From Candidatus Thioglobus sp. (GTDB lineage: Bacteria; Pseudomonadota; Gammaproteobacteria; PS1; Pseudothioglobaceae), in the NCBI GenBank assembly GCA_028228555.1, contig JAOJBP010000001.1, positions 62,001 through 126,000 on the forward strand: 64,000 nucleotides of DNA, given 5' to 3'. The position numbers and the translations under genes were made by a program. Below the pieces are notes generated by a model, which worked only from the letters and a program-made list of their open reading frames with translations, was not told where the DNA came from and searched no databases. Position 1 is the stretch's first letter, and every line of letters begins with the position of its first letter. Below are positions 17,413 through 25,708 of the stretch, in pieces.

Positions 17413-18165
17413 TTAAGGACTTATTCTATTTGGATGATATTGCATTTTACCTATTCGCTTGGCACTTAACAAAGTTTGATACGTATAGTCTAATGCTCTC
17501 TTAACAGCAACACTTACATCTAGTTTAGCAGCAATTAATACGCTAATCGCGCTGGCTAATGTACAGCCAGAACCATGGTATTCACCAGGCAGTTTATGGT
17601 ATGAAAAACACTCATATAACGCACCTTGATGATATAGGCGATGTTCAATATTATTTTCAGATGAATCTGTGGTTGTTATTAAAACCCATTCACATGGTAG
17701 AGATTTAACAGCCTCTTGCTCAGATAAGTTAGGTGCCAATTTTTCCAATTCAGAAACATTGGGAGTTAAAAGAAAAACTTTAGGAAGTAGCTCTATTTTA
17801 AGAATGTCAATAGACTTCTGTACCAATAACTCATCATTAGTACTAGCTTTGATAATAGGATCAAGAATTACTGTATGGCTTTTAGTCAACCAGTTTGTTA
17901 TAGCCTTTATTTGCTCAATAGAAGACAATAATCCAATTTTTACAACATCGATGTCAATATCTTCTGCTAAAGCATTTAACTGTTTAATAATTAACTGCGG
18001 ATCAACTGGCCGTACTTCACTTACACGGTGCGTATTTTGAACAGTTAGTGATGTTACGATAGGTAATGGCGTTGCACCAAATTGATTAATTGTCTCAATA
18101 TCTGCAGCAATTCCAGCCCCTCCACAAGGGTCTAAACCTGATAAAACTAAAACACGATCAAGCAC
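17413..18165 (-). CDS. thiD: Hydroxymethylpyrimidine/phosphomethylpyrimidine kinase
   Basis: The 250-residue ribokinase-fold protein shows the ThiD signature: SGLDPCGGAGIAADIETINQFG near the N-terminus, VTSLTVQNTHRV, VKIGLLSS, DPIIKAST, and a C-terminal GSGCTLASAIS (GTGC-type anion hole with the catalytic base region). It phosphorylates HMP and HMP-P in thiamine synthesis. In place of the usual GTGCT, GSGCT appears. No thiamine riboswitch is visible upstream and no other thi gene is near, so it is probably expressed with its operon neighbours hisC and dsbA. Confidence 0.92.
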   Translation of the reverse strand: MLDRVLVLSGLDPCGGAGIAADIETINQFGATPLPIVTSLTVQNTHRVSEVRPVDPQLIIKQLNALAEDIDIDVVKIGLLSSIEQIKAITNWLTKSHTVILDPIIKASTNDELLVQKSIDILKIELLPKVFLLTPNVSELEKLAPNLSEQEAVKSLPCEWVLITTTDSSENNIEHRLYHQGALYECFSYHKLPGEYHGSGCTLASAISVLIAAKLDVSVAVKRALDYTYQTLLSAKRIGKMQYHPNRISP

Positions 18166-18170
18166 AGATA

Positions 18171-18791
18171 TTATTTGGACTCTTTTGCAATTAAATAATC
18201 GGCTACTTTAAACATCCTTAATTCACTACCTGCATGAGAAGCATCTGTCCAATATTTACCATTAATGATCAAAGCTGGAACACCAGAGGTTTGATATTTA
18301 ACCGTATTAATTTTTGACTTATTCACCTTAACTTGCACTGAGAAAGATTTGAAAGCACCATTGGCTTTATCTGTATCAACACCCTGATCACCTAGCCACT
18401 CAACAAAGTCTTCTTGATCAGTAAAAGCCGTTTTTTGTAAGTGAATAGCGTCAAATAGCAAACCATGCAAACGATCAACTTCATTTAATTGTTCTAACAC
18501 ATAATAAAAAATAGCGCCATTAATCCAGCGGTCTGAAAAAACAGCAGGTTGGCGAATAAAAGCTGTATTACTAGGTAGTTTCTTAACCCAATTGCTCAAT
18601 ACAGGTTCTACATTAAAACAATGAGGGCAGTAATACCAAAATAATTCTCTCACTTCAACTTTGTCACCTGTTACTGTTTTAACAGGTTTATCGAGGGTTA
18701 TATAATGCTCGCCCTCTATATACGATTCGGCAAAAATAGCCGTGGAAAAACTAAGTAAAAATACCGATAAAAGTAGTCTGATTTGTTGCAT
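18171..18791 (-). CDS. dsbA: Periplasmic thiol:disulfide interchange protein DsbA
   Basis: The start at 18791 gives a 206-residue protein beginning MQQIRLLLSVFLLSF, a normal signal peptide, and avoids a 41-base overlap with folK that the first ATG at 18845 would cause. The thioredoxin active site is CPHC (WYYCPHCF near 50-57 after this start), the typical DsbA dipeptide Pro-His. The cis-proline comes in TSGVPALIING. It oxidises cysteine pairs in secreted proteins, which matters here for the Cys-rich protein at 33128-34048 and for cytochrome maturation. Confidence 0.93.
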   Translation of the reverse strand: MQQIRLLLSVFLLSFSTAIFAESYIEGEHYITLDKPVKTVTGDKVEVRELFWYYCPHCFNVEPVLSNWVKKLPSNTAFIRQPAVFSDRWINGAIFYYVLEQLNEVDRLHGLLFDAIHLQKTAFTDQEDFVEWLGDQGVDTDKANGAFKSFSVQVKVNKSKINTVKYQTSGVPALIINGKYWTDASHAGSELRMFKVADYLIAKESK

Positions 18792-18804
18792 AAATTTCTC
18801 TATA

Positions 18805-19299
18805 TTATGGAAGAATTTTGTCGATATTATACTGCGATAACTCAAATTGATTATCTGTTTGAAAGGACTGCCAAAGTTGTTGATAGGTTTGTTTTGTTAA
18901 TGGGTGAATTTCACCACCACATAACTGTGCCAAAGGTGCCAATACAAAAGAATATTTTAAAATATCATCTCTAGGTAAGTTCATTTCTTGATTGACAATA
19001 TCATCATAAGTCACTAAATCTAGATCAATCAATCGAGAAGAAAATTTAGGCTGAGAGCGGTCTCGACCGAATTTTTTTTCGATATCTTTTAACACTGCAT
19101 TGACATCTTCAATATTGAGTTGAGTAGTTGCATTCATGCCAAGATTGTAAAAATTGTCCCCTTCAAACCCTTCAGCAGGAGACTCAAAAATATCGGAAAT
19201 TTTAGTATTAGAAAAGTTTAGCCTTAAAAAATCAATGGCACCAGAAATATTAATCTCTCGATTCTGATTAGAGCCGATATTAATATGAATATTAGCCAT
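18805..19299 (-). CDS. folK: 2-Amino-4-hydroxy-6-hydroxymethyldihydropteridine pyrophosphokinase
   Basis: Taking the ATG at 19299 gives 164 residues beginning MANIHINIGSNQN, the usual HPPK N-terminus, with an 8-base overlap with folB. HPPK motifs are seen: FGRDRSQPKFSSRLIDLDL (the R-x-RxR/IDLDL catalytic block with two Mg-binding aspartates) and LPRDDILKYSFVLAPLAQL. It transfers pyrophosphate to the pterin in folate synthesis. The direct coupling to folB, which makes its substrate precursor, gives two consecutive steps in one unit; folP is not here. Confidence 0.95.
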   Translation of the reverse strand: MANIHINIGSNQNREINISGAIDFLRLNFSNTKISDIFESPAEGFEGDNFYNLGMNATTQLNIEDVNAVLKDIEKKFGRDRSQPKFSSRLIDLDLVTYDDIVNQEMNLPRDDILKYSFVLAPLAQLCGGEIHPLTKQTYQQLWQSFQTDNQFELSQYNIDKILP

Positions 19300-19648
19300 T
19301 TTTACGTCTATTAATGACCACTCCAACACCTTGTGCACCAGTAACTGCTTTGCCTTTATTCAAAGTTAGCTTAACCTGCTCAACATTAAACTCACCTAAG
19401 ATAATTTCACAAATTCTCTCAGCGAGCGTCTCTACTAATTGAAACTCGCTATTTTTTACAAAATTAATTAATCTCTTGGAAACAGCTTTGTAATCAAGAG
19501 TTTGATCAATATGATCAGTTTTACTAGCGGGGAAAATATCAAAACCCATTTCAATATCTAAGGTTATATCTTGGCGAATTTCACGCTCCCAATCGTAAAT
19601 ACCAATAACGCAATCGATTTTTAATCCTTGTATAAATACTATATCCAT
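19292..19648 (-). CDS. folB: Dihydroneopterin aldolase
   Basis: The 118-residue enzyme has the FolB pattern: IQGLKIDCVIGIYDWEREIRQ at the N-terminus with the catalytic tyrosine in GIYDWE, DYKAVSKRL in the middle, and QLVETLAERICEIIL with the glutamate that binds pterin. The conserved late lysine is in KGKAVTGAQGVGVVI. It splits dihydroneopterin in folate synthesis. It is divergent from plsY across 38 bases, an order also known from E. coli. Confidence 0.95.
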   Translation of the reverse strand: MDIVFIQGLKIDCVIGIYDWEREIRQDITLDIEMGFDIFPASKTDHIDQTLDYKAVSKRLINFVKNSEFQLVETLAERICEIILGEFNVEQVKLTLNKGKAVTGAQGVGVVINRRKNG

Positions 19649-19686
19649 GCTTAAATTAATCTTTAAATAATAATATTGAAAATTAT

Positions 19687-20268
19687 ATGCTACCTCTGCT
19701 CATCATTTTTGCTTATCTAATCGCCTCAATTTCTATGGCTATTATTATCTGTAAAATTTTGGATTTACCTGATCCAAGAACCCAAGGCTCTAATAACCCC
19801 GGCGCTACAAATGTACTTAGAATTGGTGGCAAGAAAGCAGCTGCTGCAACACTTATTGGTGACGGATTAAAAGGCTTTATTCCAGTTGCTTTAGGACAAT
19901 ATCTAGGAATTGGTGATCAAGAGTTGGCATTGATTGCGCTAAGCGCTTTTTTAGGACATGTTTATCCTATATTTTTTGGCTTTAAAGGCGGCAAGGGCGT
20001 CGCTACCTTTATTGGCAGCTTGTTAGCGCTTAATTATTTTGCTGGCTTGGCGTTTATTGTCACTTGGCTATTTGTTGCCAAAGTACTCAAAATTTCATCG
20101 CTATCAGCGCTCATCGCTACCTTTTTAACACCTTTATTTTTCTACTTGATAACTAAAGAGCTAGGAGCGACTTACATACTCATACTGATTTGTATTTGGA
20201 TTTTCTACACACATAGAAGTAATATCAAGCGCATGCTATCTGGAGAAGAAGGCTCAATCAAGTCTTAA
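19687..20268 (+). CDS. plsY: Acyl-phosphate:glycerol-3-phosphate acyltransferase
   Basis: The 193-residue protein has five or more membrane helices and the three PlsY motifs: DPRTQGSNNPGATNVLR (residues about 29-45), the GHVYPIFFGFKGGKGVAT block (about 96-113) and the late THRSNIKRML. It moves an acyl group from acyl phosphate to glycerol-3-phosphate in the inner membrane, the first step of phospholipid synthesis. Its 3' end overlaps by 11 bases the 3' end of the convergent ABC permease gene, so the two transcripts meet tail to tail without a terminator between them. Confidence 0.96.
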   Translation: MLPLLIIFAYLIASISMAIIICKILDLPDPRTQGSNNPGATNVLRIGGKKAAAATLIGDGLKGFIPVALGQYLGIGDQELALIALSAFLGHVYPIFFGFKGGKGVATFIGSLLALNYFAGLAFIVTWLFVAKVLKISSLSALIATFLTPLFFYLITKELGATYILILICIWIFYTHRSNIKRMLSGEEGSIKS

Positions 20269-21016
20269 TATTAACGCCTTTTTTGAGTAGATAAAAAGCA
20301 ACAATAGCGAGCATCATAATCATGGTTATTAATACTAACATTGACACTAAAAGATCTGTTGTTGAACTGCCCAAAAATCCCATTCTAAAGCTGTCTACCA
20401 TATAGTATATTGGGTTAAATTTACTCAAGGTTTGCCAAAATTCTGGCAAAATTTCAACACTATAGAACATGCCACCTAAATAGGTCATTGGCATCAGAAT
20501 AAAAGTTGGAACGATGGAGATATCATCAAATGACTTGGCAAAAACAGCGTTAATAAATCCTGCCAATGAAAACAAAATAGCCGTTAGTAAAAATGTCATC
20601 AATACAATCCAAATATTGTAGATCTGCAGCTCGACAAAAAGAGATACTGCAATAAAAACACCAAGCCCTACGACAAATCCACGGACTATCCCACCTGAGA
20701 TATAACCTAGTAAGATGACCCAATAAGACACAGGCGAAATTAATAATTCTTCAATGCTATTATTAAATTTAGCCAAAAAGAATGAGGAAACTGTATTGGC
20801 ATAAGAATTTTGAATAACCGTCATTAAAATAATACCTGGGATAATAAAATGTAAATAATCTACACCTTGCATATCACCAATACGTTCACCCATTAGGCCG
20901 CCAAAAATAAGCAAATAAAGAGAGGTGGTGATAACGGGAGGGAAAATAGTTTGCACCCAAATTCGGGTAAACCGTAATATTTCTTTAACAACAATCGTTT
21001 TATAAGCAATCCACAT
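20258..21016 (-). CDS. ABC-2 type transporter permease (YadH-like)
   Basis: The 252-residue protein has six predicted membrane helices and the ABC-2 family signature around MPMTYLGGMFYSVEILPEFW. It begins MWIAYKTIVVKEILRFTRIWVQTIFPPVITTSLYL-type sequence as in YadH. It starts one base after the ATPase gene stop, and both form an exporter. Substrates of YadGH-type exporters are not settled; capsule, antibiotic or lipid export has been suggested for relatives. The stop lies inside the 3' end of plsY. Confidence 0.9.
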   Translation of the reverse strand: MWIAYKTIVVKEILRFTRIWVQTIFPPVITTSLYLLIFGGLMGERIGDMQGVDYLHFIIPGIILMTVIQNSYANTVSSFFLAKFNNSIEELLISPVSYWVILLGYISGGIVRGFVVGLGVFIAVSLFVELQIYNIWIVLMTFLLTAILFSLAGFINAVFAKSFDDISIVPTFILMPMTYLGGMFYSVEILPEFWQTLSKFNPIYYMVDSFRMGFLGSSTTDLLVSMLVLITMIMMLAIVAFYLLKKGVNIKT

Positions 21017-21017
21017 A

Positions 21018-21932
21018 TTAACCAGCCTTTGATGTTAAGCGCAAAAATAAAGTTTCTAAGCGATTTTGTGCACTTCTAACATGTTCAATTTCAATTTTAT
21101 TTTCACTTAAAGCAATCAATGCTTGGCTTATGTTTATATCATCCAAACTCACTTGTATTGAATAAGCATCTAAACGCTCAATTTTAAAATCAAGCATTGG
21201 CAAAGTATCTGGCAACGGCTCAATACTTTCTAAGATTAGCACTTGTTGAGAGACTCTAGCAAGAAGCTTTTTCATACTGGTCTGCTCAACAATTTTTCCT
21301 TTATCTACAATGGCAATATTGCGACATAAAGACTCGGCTTCTTCTAAGTAATGAGTGGTTAGAATAATAGTTATACCCTGGTTATTTAGTTCTCGTAAAA
21401 ATTTCCACATTGAGCGGCGTATCTCAACATCAACGCCGGCACTAGGCTCATCTAGGATAAGTATTTTTGGTTGATGGATTAAAGCTCTTGCCAGCATTAA
21501 ACGTCTCTTCATACCGCCAGATAAAGATTTCGCCATATCTAGACGTTTATCCCAAAGCTCCATTCGCTTTAATAAAATCTCAGCTTGAGCTTTAGCACTA
21601 GTGCGATCAATGCCATAATAACCAGCTTGATTGATTAAAATTTCTTCAACAGGCTCAAATGGATTAAAGTTAAACTCTTGTGGCATTAGGCCAATCATTC
21701 GTTTCACCTCATTAAGATGTTTGGACTGATCCTTGCCCAAAACTATAACTTCGCCCGAAGTCTTATTTAACAAAGAACAGATAATACCAATCATGGTAGT
21801 CTTTCCTGCTCCATTACTGCCCAATAATGCAAAAAAATCTCCCTGTTCCACACTCAAATTAACACTTGATAATGCCTTCATATTGTTGGCATAAGTTTTT
21901 GTTAAGTTAGAAATTGATAACGCTTGAGGCAT
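21018..21932 (-). CDS. ABC transporter ATP-binding protein (YadG-like)
   Basis: The 304-residue ATPase has Walker A GSNGAGKTT (38-46), signature SLSGGMKRRL near 140-149, Walker B ILILDEPSAGVD near 159-170, and the H-loop TTHYLEEAE. The C-terminal 70 residues form the DrrA/NodI-type regulatory tail. It powers the permease just downstream. It is divergent from aceF with a 132-base AT-rich gap that should hold both promoters. Family: YadG / CcmA-like multidrug or antibiotic exporters. Confidence 0.92.
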   Translation of the reverse strand: MPQALSISNLTKTYANNMKALSSVNLSVEQGDFFALLGSNGAGKTTMIGIICSLLNKTSGEVIVLGKDQSKHLNEVKRMIGLMPQEFNFNPFEPVEEILINQAGYYGIDRTSAKAQAEILLKRMELWDKRLDMAKSLSGGMKRRLMLARALIHQPKILILDEPSAGVDVEIRRSMWKFLRELNNQGITIILTTHYLEEAESLCRNIAIVDKGKIVEQTSMKKLLARVSQQVLILESIEPLPDTLPMLDFKIERLDAYSIQVSLDDINISQALIALSENKIEIEHVRSAQNRLETLFLRLTSKAG

Positions 21933-22064
21933 GTAATATTAGTCCAATAAAAAAATACAAAAAATTCAATCTGATAATAATTAAAAGTATTTTAACATTC
22001 ATTCCCTTTTACTTACCATTTTTGCGATAATTACCACCTTTAAAAGAGTGATTTAACCTACATT

Positions 22065-23618
22065 ATGTCTGCGATAAAAAATATAGAATTACCTGATATT
22101 GGTGACTTTGAAGAAGTAGAAGTTATTGAGATTTTAGTGAGTGTTGGTGACAAAATCAATGCAGATGATAGCATAATAACTCTAGAAAGTGATAAAGCCT
22201 CAATGGAAATACCCACACCTAGTTCAGGCGTAGTGAGTAGTATCAATGTAAATATTGGTGACAAAATTAAACAAGGCGATGTCGTAGTTACGTTAGAAAG
22301 TGACAAAGAAGTTGAAAAAAACACTCAATTAGATACTAAAAAAGTAGAGATATCTGAGAGTGTATCATCCAAAATTGTTGCAGTAAATGTGCCTGATATT
22401 GGTGATTTTGATGAAGTAGAGGTGATTGAAATTTTAGTTGCTGCTGGCGATATAGTTTCTGCAGAAGATAGTATTATCACATTAGAAAGTGATAAGGCAT
22501 CTATGGAAATACCGACGCCAGTTGCTGGCAAGATAATCGACATTAATGTTAATTTAGGTGATAAGCTAAAATTAGGTAGCCTTATTCTTAATATTGAAAC
22601 TACCAGCATTGACCTAGTAGAATCTACTGAAAATTCAACGCCAGTAGCCGCTTCAAAACCAGCAAATACCTCAACTTCAAAGGCGCAATCTTTGGCTCTA
22701 GAAAAACCAACATTGGATCAATCAATTTCCACTTTGCCAGCCGGAGAGTCTCATGCCTCGCCCTCTATTCGAAAATTAGCTAGAGAGATCGGCGTTGATT
22801 TAAGTCGCGTATCTGGAACTGGTCAGAAAGGTAGAATTCTAGATCAAGATCTTAAGGCTCATGTTAAGCAAATTATCACTTCTGGTGGTGGCAGTTCACT
22901 ACCGAAAACACCTGTAATTGACTTTTCAAAATTTGGTAAAACTGAAACATTGGCGTTATCCAGAATTACTAGACTTGCTGGCAAACATTTAACTGCTTGT
23001 TGGTTAAACATACCGCATGTAACTCAATTTGACGAAATTAATATTGATCAAATGGAGTCTTTTAGACAAGATCAAAAAGCGAAAGGCGTTAAGTTAACAC
23101 CTTTAGTGTTTATTATGAAAGCTGTCATTCAAGCACTTAAAAATCATCCTCGTTTTAATGCCTCGTTAGATGAATCTGGTGAAAACCTCATTATTAAAAA
23201 ATATTTTAATTTGGGAATTGCTATGGATACGCCAAATGGACTAGTTGTTCCTGTCATTAAAGATGTTGATAGAAAATCGCTAACTGAATTAGCAACAGAG
23301 CTAGCCCAAACTTCTGCTAAGGCGCGTGATGGAAAACTCAAACCTGGTGATATGCAAGGTGCGGGCTTTACAATTTCAAGCCTAGGTGGTATTGGTGGCA
23401 CACAATTTACACCTATTGTAAATTCACCAGAAGTTGCTATTCTTGGGGTATCTCGCTCTCAAACTAAACCTATTTGGGATGGTAAAAATTTCGTCCCCGC
23501 TTTAATCTTACCGCTCGCTCTATCTTATGATCATCGTGTGATTGACGGGGCTCAAGGCGGTCGCTTTATGGCAGACTTAAATTCAATACTAAGTGATATT
23601 AGAGAAATTTTATTATGA
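22065..23618 (+). CDS. aceF: Dihydrolipoamide acetyltransferase (E2) of pyruvate dehydrogenase
   Basis: The 517-residue protein has two lipoyl domains with lipoyl-lysines Lys44 and Lys144 in ESDKASMEIP, exactly 100 residues apart and almost identical at protein level, then a Pro/Ala/Ser/Thr linker, a peripheral subunit-binding domain (ASPSIRKLAREIGVDL, about 232-265) and a catalytic core ending with SYDHRVIDGAQGG (His490, Asp494). It transfers acetyl groups to CoA. lpd overlaps its stop. The E1 gene aceE, normally upstream, is not in the window; a divergent ABC exporter lies in its place. Confidence 0.95.
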   Translation: MSAIKNIELPDIGDFEEVEVIEILVSVGDKINADDSIITLESDKASMEIPTPSSGVVSSINVNIGDKIKQGDVVVTLESDKEVEKNTQLDTKKVEISESVSSKIVAVNVPDIGDFDEVEVIEILVAAGDIVSAEDSIITLESDKASMEIPTPVAGKIIDINVNLGDKLKLGSLILNIETTSIDLVESTENSTPVAASKPANTSTSKAQSLALEKPTLDQSISTLPAGESHASPSIRKLAREIGVDLSRVSGTGQKGRILDQDLKAHVKQIITSGGGSSLPKTPVIDFSKFGKTETLALSRITRLAGKHLTACWLNIPHVTQFDEINIDQMESFRQDQKAKGVKLTPLVFIMKAVIQALKNHPRFNASLDESGENLIIKKYFNLGIAMDTPNGLVVPVIKDVDRKSLTELATELAQTSAKARDGKLKPGDMQGAGFTISSLGGIGGTQFTPIVNSPEVAILGVSRSQTKPIWDGKNFVPALILPLALSYDHRVIDGAQGGRFMADLNSILSDIREILL

Positions 23619-25021
23619 TTACTAAAACTCAAGTTGCTGTTATTGGATCAGGCCCGGGTGGCTATACTGCCGCATTTAGAGCTGCTGATCTTGGCAAAGA
23701 AGTGACCTTAATTGAGCGCTATGATTCGCTTGGTGGTGTTTGTTTAAATGTGGGTTGTATCCCTTCAAAAGCACTATTGCATACTGCACAAGTTATTAAT
23801 GAAGCAGAAGAAGCATCACATTTAGGTGTTACTTTTAAAGAACCGGTCATTGACATTGATGGTGTGCGCAGCAGTAAGGATAGTATTGTTGGTAAATTAA
23901 CAGGTGGTATCAAACTATTAGCCAAGGCAAGAAAAGTAAATGTCATTACTGGTTATGGAAAGTTTATCTCTAATAATCAAATTGCTATTGATAATAGTGA
24001 TGAAGTGATTGAATTTGAACAATGTATTATTGCAGCAGGCTCTAGAGTTACTAAAATTCCAAGCTTTCCATTTGATGATCCGCGTGTTATGGACTCAACA
24101 GATGCACTAGAATTAAACGGAATACCAAAACGTTTGCTTATAGTTGGTGGAGGTATTATTGGTCTAGAAATGGCTACTATATATGAGGCTCTAGGTAGTG
24201 AAATCACGGTTGTAGAATTATCTGATCAGCTCATTGCTAGTGCAGATAAAGATATTATCAACCCACTATTCAAACGCATCAAAAAGCGTTATGCTAATAT
24301 TTTTCTAAATACTAAGGTTACTAGCATAGAAGCTTTAGATGAAGGTATTAAAGTAGGGTTTGAGGGAAAAAAAGCGCCAGAATTTGACTCCTTTGATAAG
24401 GTGCTAGTCTCTATTGGTCGCTCTGCAAATGGTCACCTCATTGATGCGCAAAAAGCAGGTGTCGAGGTTAATGATTGGGGCTTTATCCCTGTCGATAAAC
24501 AAATGAAGACCAATATTGACAATATTTATGCGATTGGCGATATTGTTGGCCAACCTATGTTGGCTCATAAAGCTGTTCATGAAGCTAAAGTTGCTGCGGA
24601 AGTAATTTGTGGACATAAATCTGGCTTTGATGCTCTTACCATTCCATCTGTTGCCTATACAGACCCTGAGGTAGCTTGGACTGGTAAAACAGAAAAAGAA
24701 CTTAAAGCTGAAGGCGCAGACTATGAAAAAGGTATATTCCCTTGGGCGGCTAGTGGACGAAGCTTGAGTAATGGTAGAAGTGAAGGTGTCTCAAAAGCAC
24801 TATTTGACAAAAAAACGGGGCGCATGTTAGGTATGGGAATTTGTGGCACCAATGCTGGTGAGCTTATTGCCGAGCCAACTCTTGCTATTGAGATGGGATG
24901 TAGCATGTCAGATATTGCACTTACTATTCACGCCCACCCAACCTTAAGTGAAACCACAGCTTTTGCTGTAGAAATGGCTGAAGGAACTATTACTGATCTA
25001 TTACCACCTAAAAAACGATAA
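23615..25021 (+). CDS. lpdA: Dihydrolipoamide dehydrogenase (E3)
   Basis: The 468-residue flavoprotein has an FAD-binding GSGPGGYTAA (11-20), redox disulfide Cys43/Cys48 in GGVCLNVGCIPS, NAD-binding GGGIIGLEMATI near 178-189, and the catalytic His/Glu in HAHPTLSETT. It overlaps aceF by four bases (ATGA), which indicates coupled translation. It re-oxidises lipoamide in pyruvate and 2-oxoglutarate dehydrogenases. No lipoyl domain is fused to its N-terminus. Confidence 0.97.
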   Translation: MITKTQVAVIGSGPGGYTAAFRAADLGKEVTLIERYDSLGGVCLNVGCIPSKALLHTAQVINEAEEASHLGVTFKEPVIDIDGVRSSKDSIVGKLTGGIKLLAKARKVNVITGYGKFISNNQIAIDNSDEVIEFEQCIIAAGSRVTKIPSFPFDDPRVMDSTDALELNGIPKRLLIVGGGIIGLEMATIYEALGSEITVVELSDQLIASADKDIINPLFKRIKKRYANIFLNTKVTSIEALDEGIKVGFEGKKAPEFDSFDKVLVSIGRSANGHLIDAQKAGVEVNDWGFIPVDKQMKTNIDNIYAIGDIVGQPMLAHKAVHEAKVAAEVICGHKSGFDALTIPSVAYTDPEVAWTGKTEKELKAEGADYEKGIFPWAASGRSLSNGRSEGVSKALFDKKTGRMLGMGICGTNAGELIAEPTLAIEMGCSMSDIALTIHAHPTLSETTAFAVEMAEGTITDLLPPKKR

Positions 25022-25026
25022 AAATT

Positions 25027-25683
25027 ATGGATATCAAACAAGCTAGAAAAAATTCTATTGACAATCAAATTCGCCCTTGGGGTGGTCTAGATTATATTGC
25101 TAACAATGCTTTAAGATCTATCCCTAGAGAAAATTTTGTGCCTGATAATTATAAAAATCTTGCTTTTGCTGATATTGAAATTCCTTTAACCAATAAAGCA
25201 AAGATGCTCTCACCAAAAGTGGAGGGTCGTCTTCTTGATGCACTCAATATTAAAAAAAATGAAACTGTGTTAGAAGTTGGTACGGGTAGTGGATATTTAA
25301 CGGCTGTTTTATCAAAATTATGCTACTCAGTGACTAGTATTGAAATTGATGAAACACTTAGTAATGATGCTCAAGAAAGAATAAAAGATCTTAATATCAC
25401 CAATGTAACGCTAGAAACTAGGGACGCTTCAAAAGGCTGGAAAAAATCTAAAGAATTCTTTGATGTGGTTGTCATTGGCGCTTCTGTACCAAAAATTACT
25501 GGTCGATTTTTTCATTTACTAAATGTTGGTGGACGTGTTTTTGTAGTTGAGGGTTCTGGCAACGCCATGAGTGCCAAAATCATAACAAGACTTAGTGAAC
25601 ATAAATGGGAAACAAAATCTTTATTTGAAACTCAGTTAGATGTCATGCAAGGTTTAGAAGTATCTGCAAAATTTAAATTTTAA
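25027..25683 (+). CDS. Protein-L-isoaspartate O-methyltransferase family protein
   Basis: The 218-residue protein has the class I methyltransferase motif VLEVGTGSGYLTAVLS (81-96) and the later VVVIGASVPKI and NVGGRVFVVEG segments of PCMT-family enzymes. The N-terminus (NSIDNQIRPWG) resembles the proteobacterial group often annotated pcm but not the repair enzyme itself. It starts 5 bases after lpd and is followed by an RND exporter gene at 25 bases. It may repair isoaspartate or methylate another target; the family is firm, the substrate is not. Confidence 0.85.
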   Translation: MDIKQARKNSIDNQIRPWGGLDYIANNALRSIPRENFVPDNYKNLAFADIEIPLTNKAKMLSPKVEGRLLDALNIKKNETVLEVGTGSGYLTAVLSKLCYSVTSIEIDETLSNDAQERIKDLNITNVTLETRDASKGWKKSKEFFDVVVIGASVPKITGRFFHLLNVGGRVFVVEGSGNAMSAKIITRLSEHKWETKSLFETQLDVMQGLEVSAKFKF

Positions 25684-25708
25684 TTGTCTCAGGAAAACTT
25701 ATTAAATC

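Noticed and set aside
22325-22609. 94-codon minus frame opposite aceF
   Set aside because: Mirror of the lipoyl domain; a similar mirror exists for the first domain (22058-22324), which only reflects the duplication.
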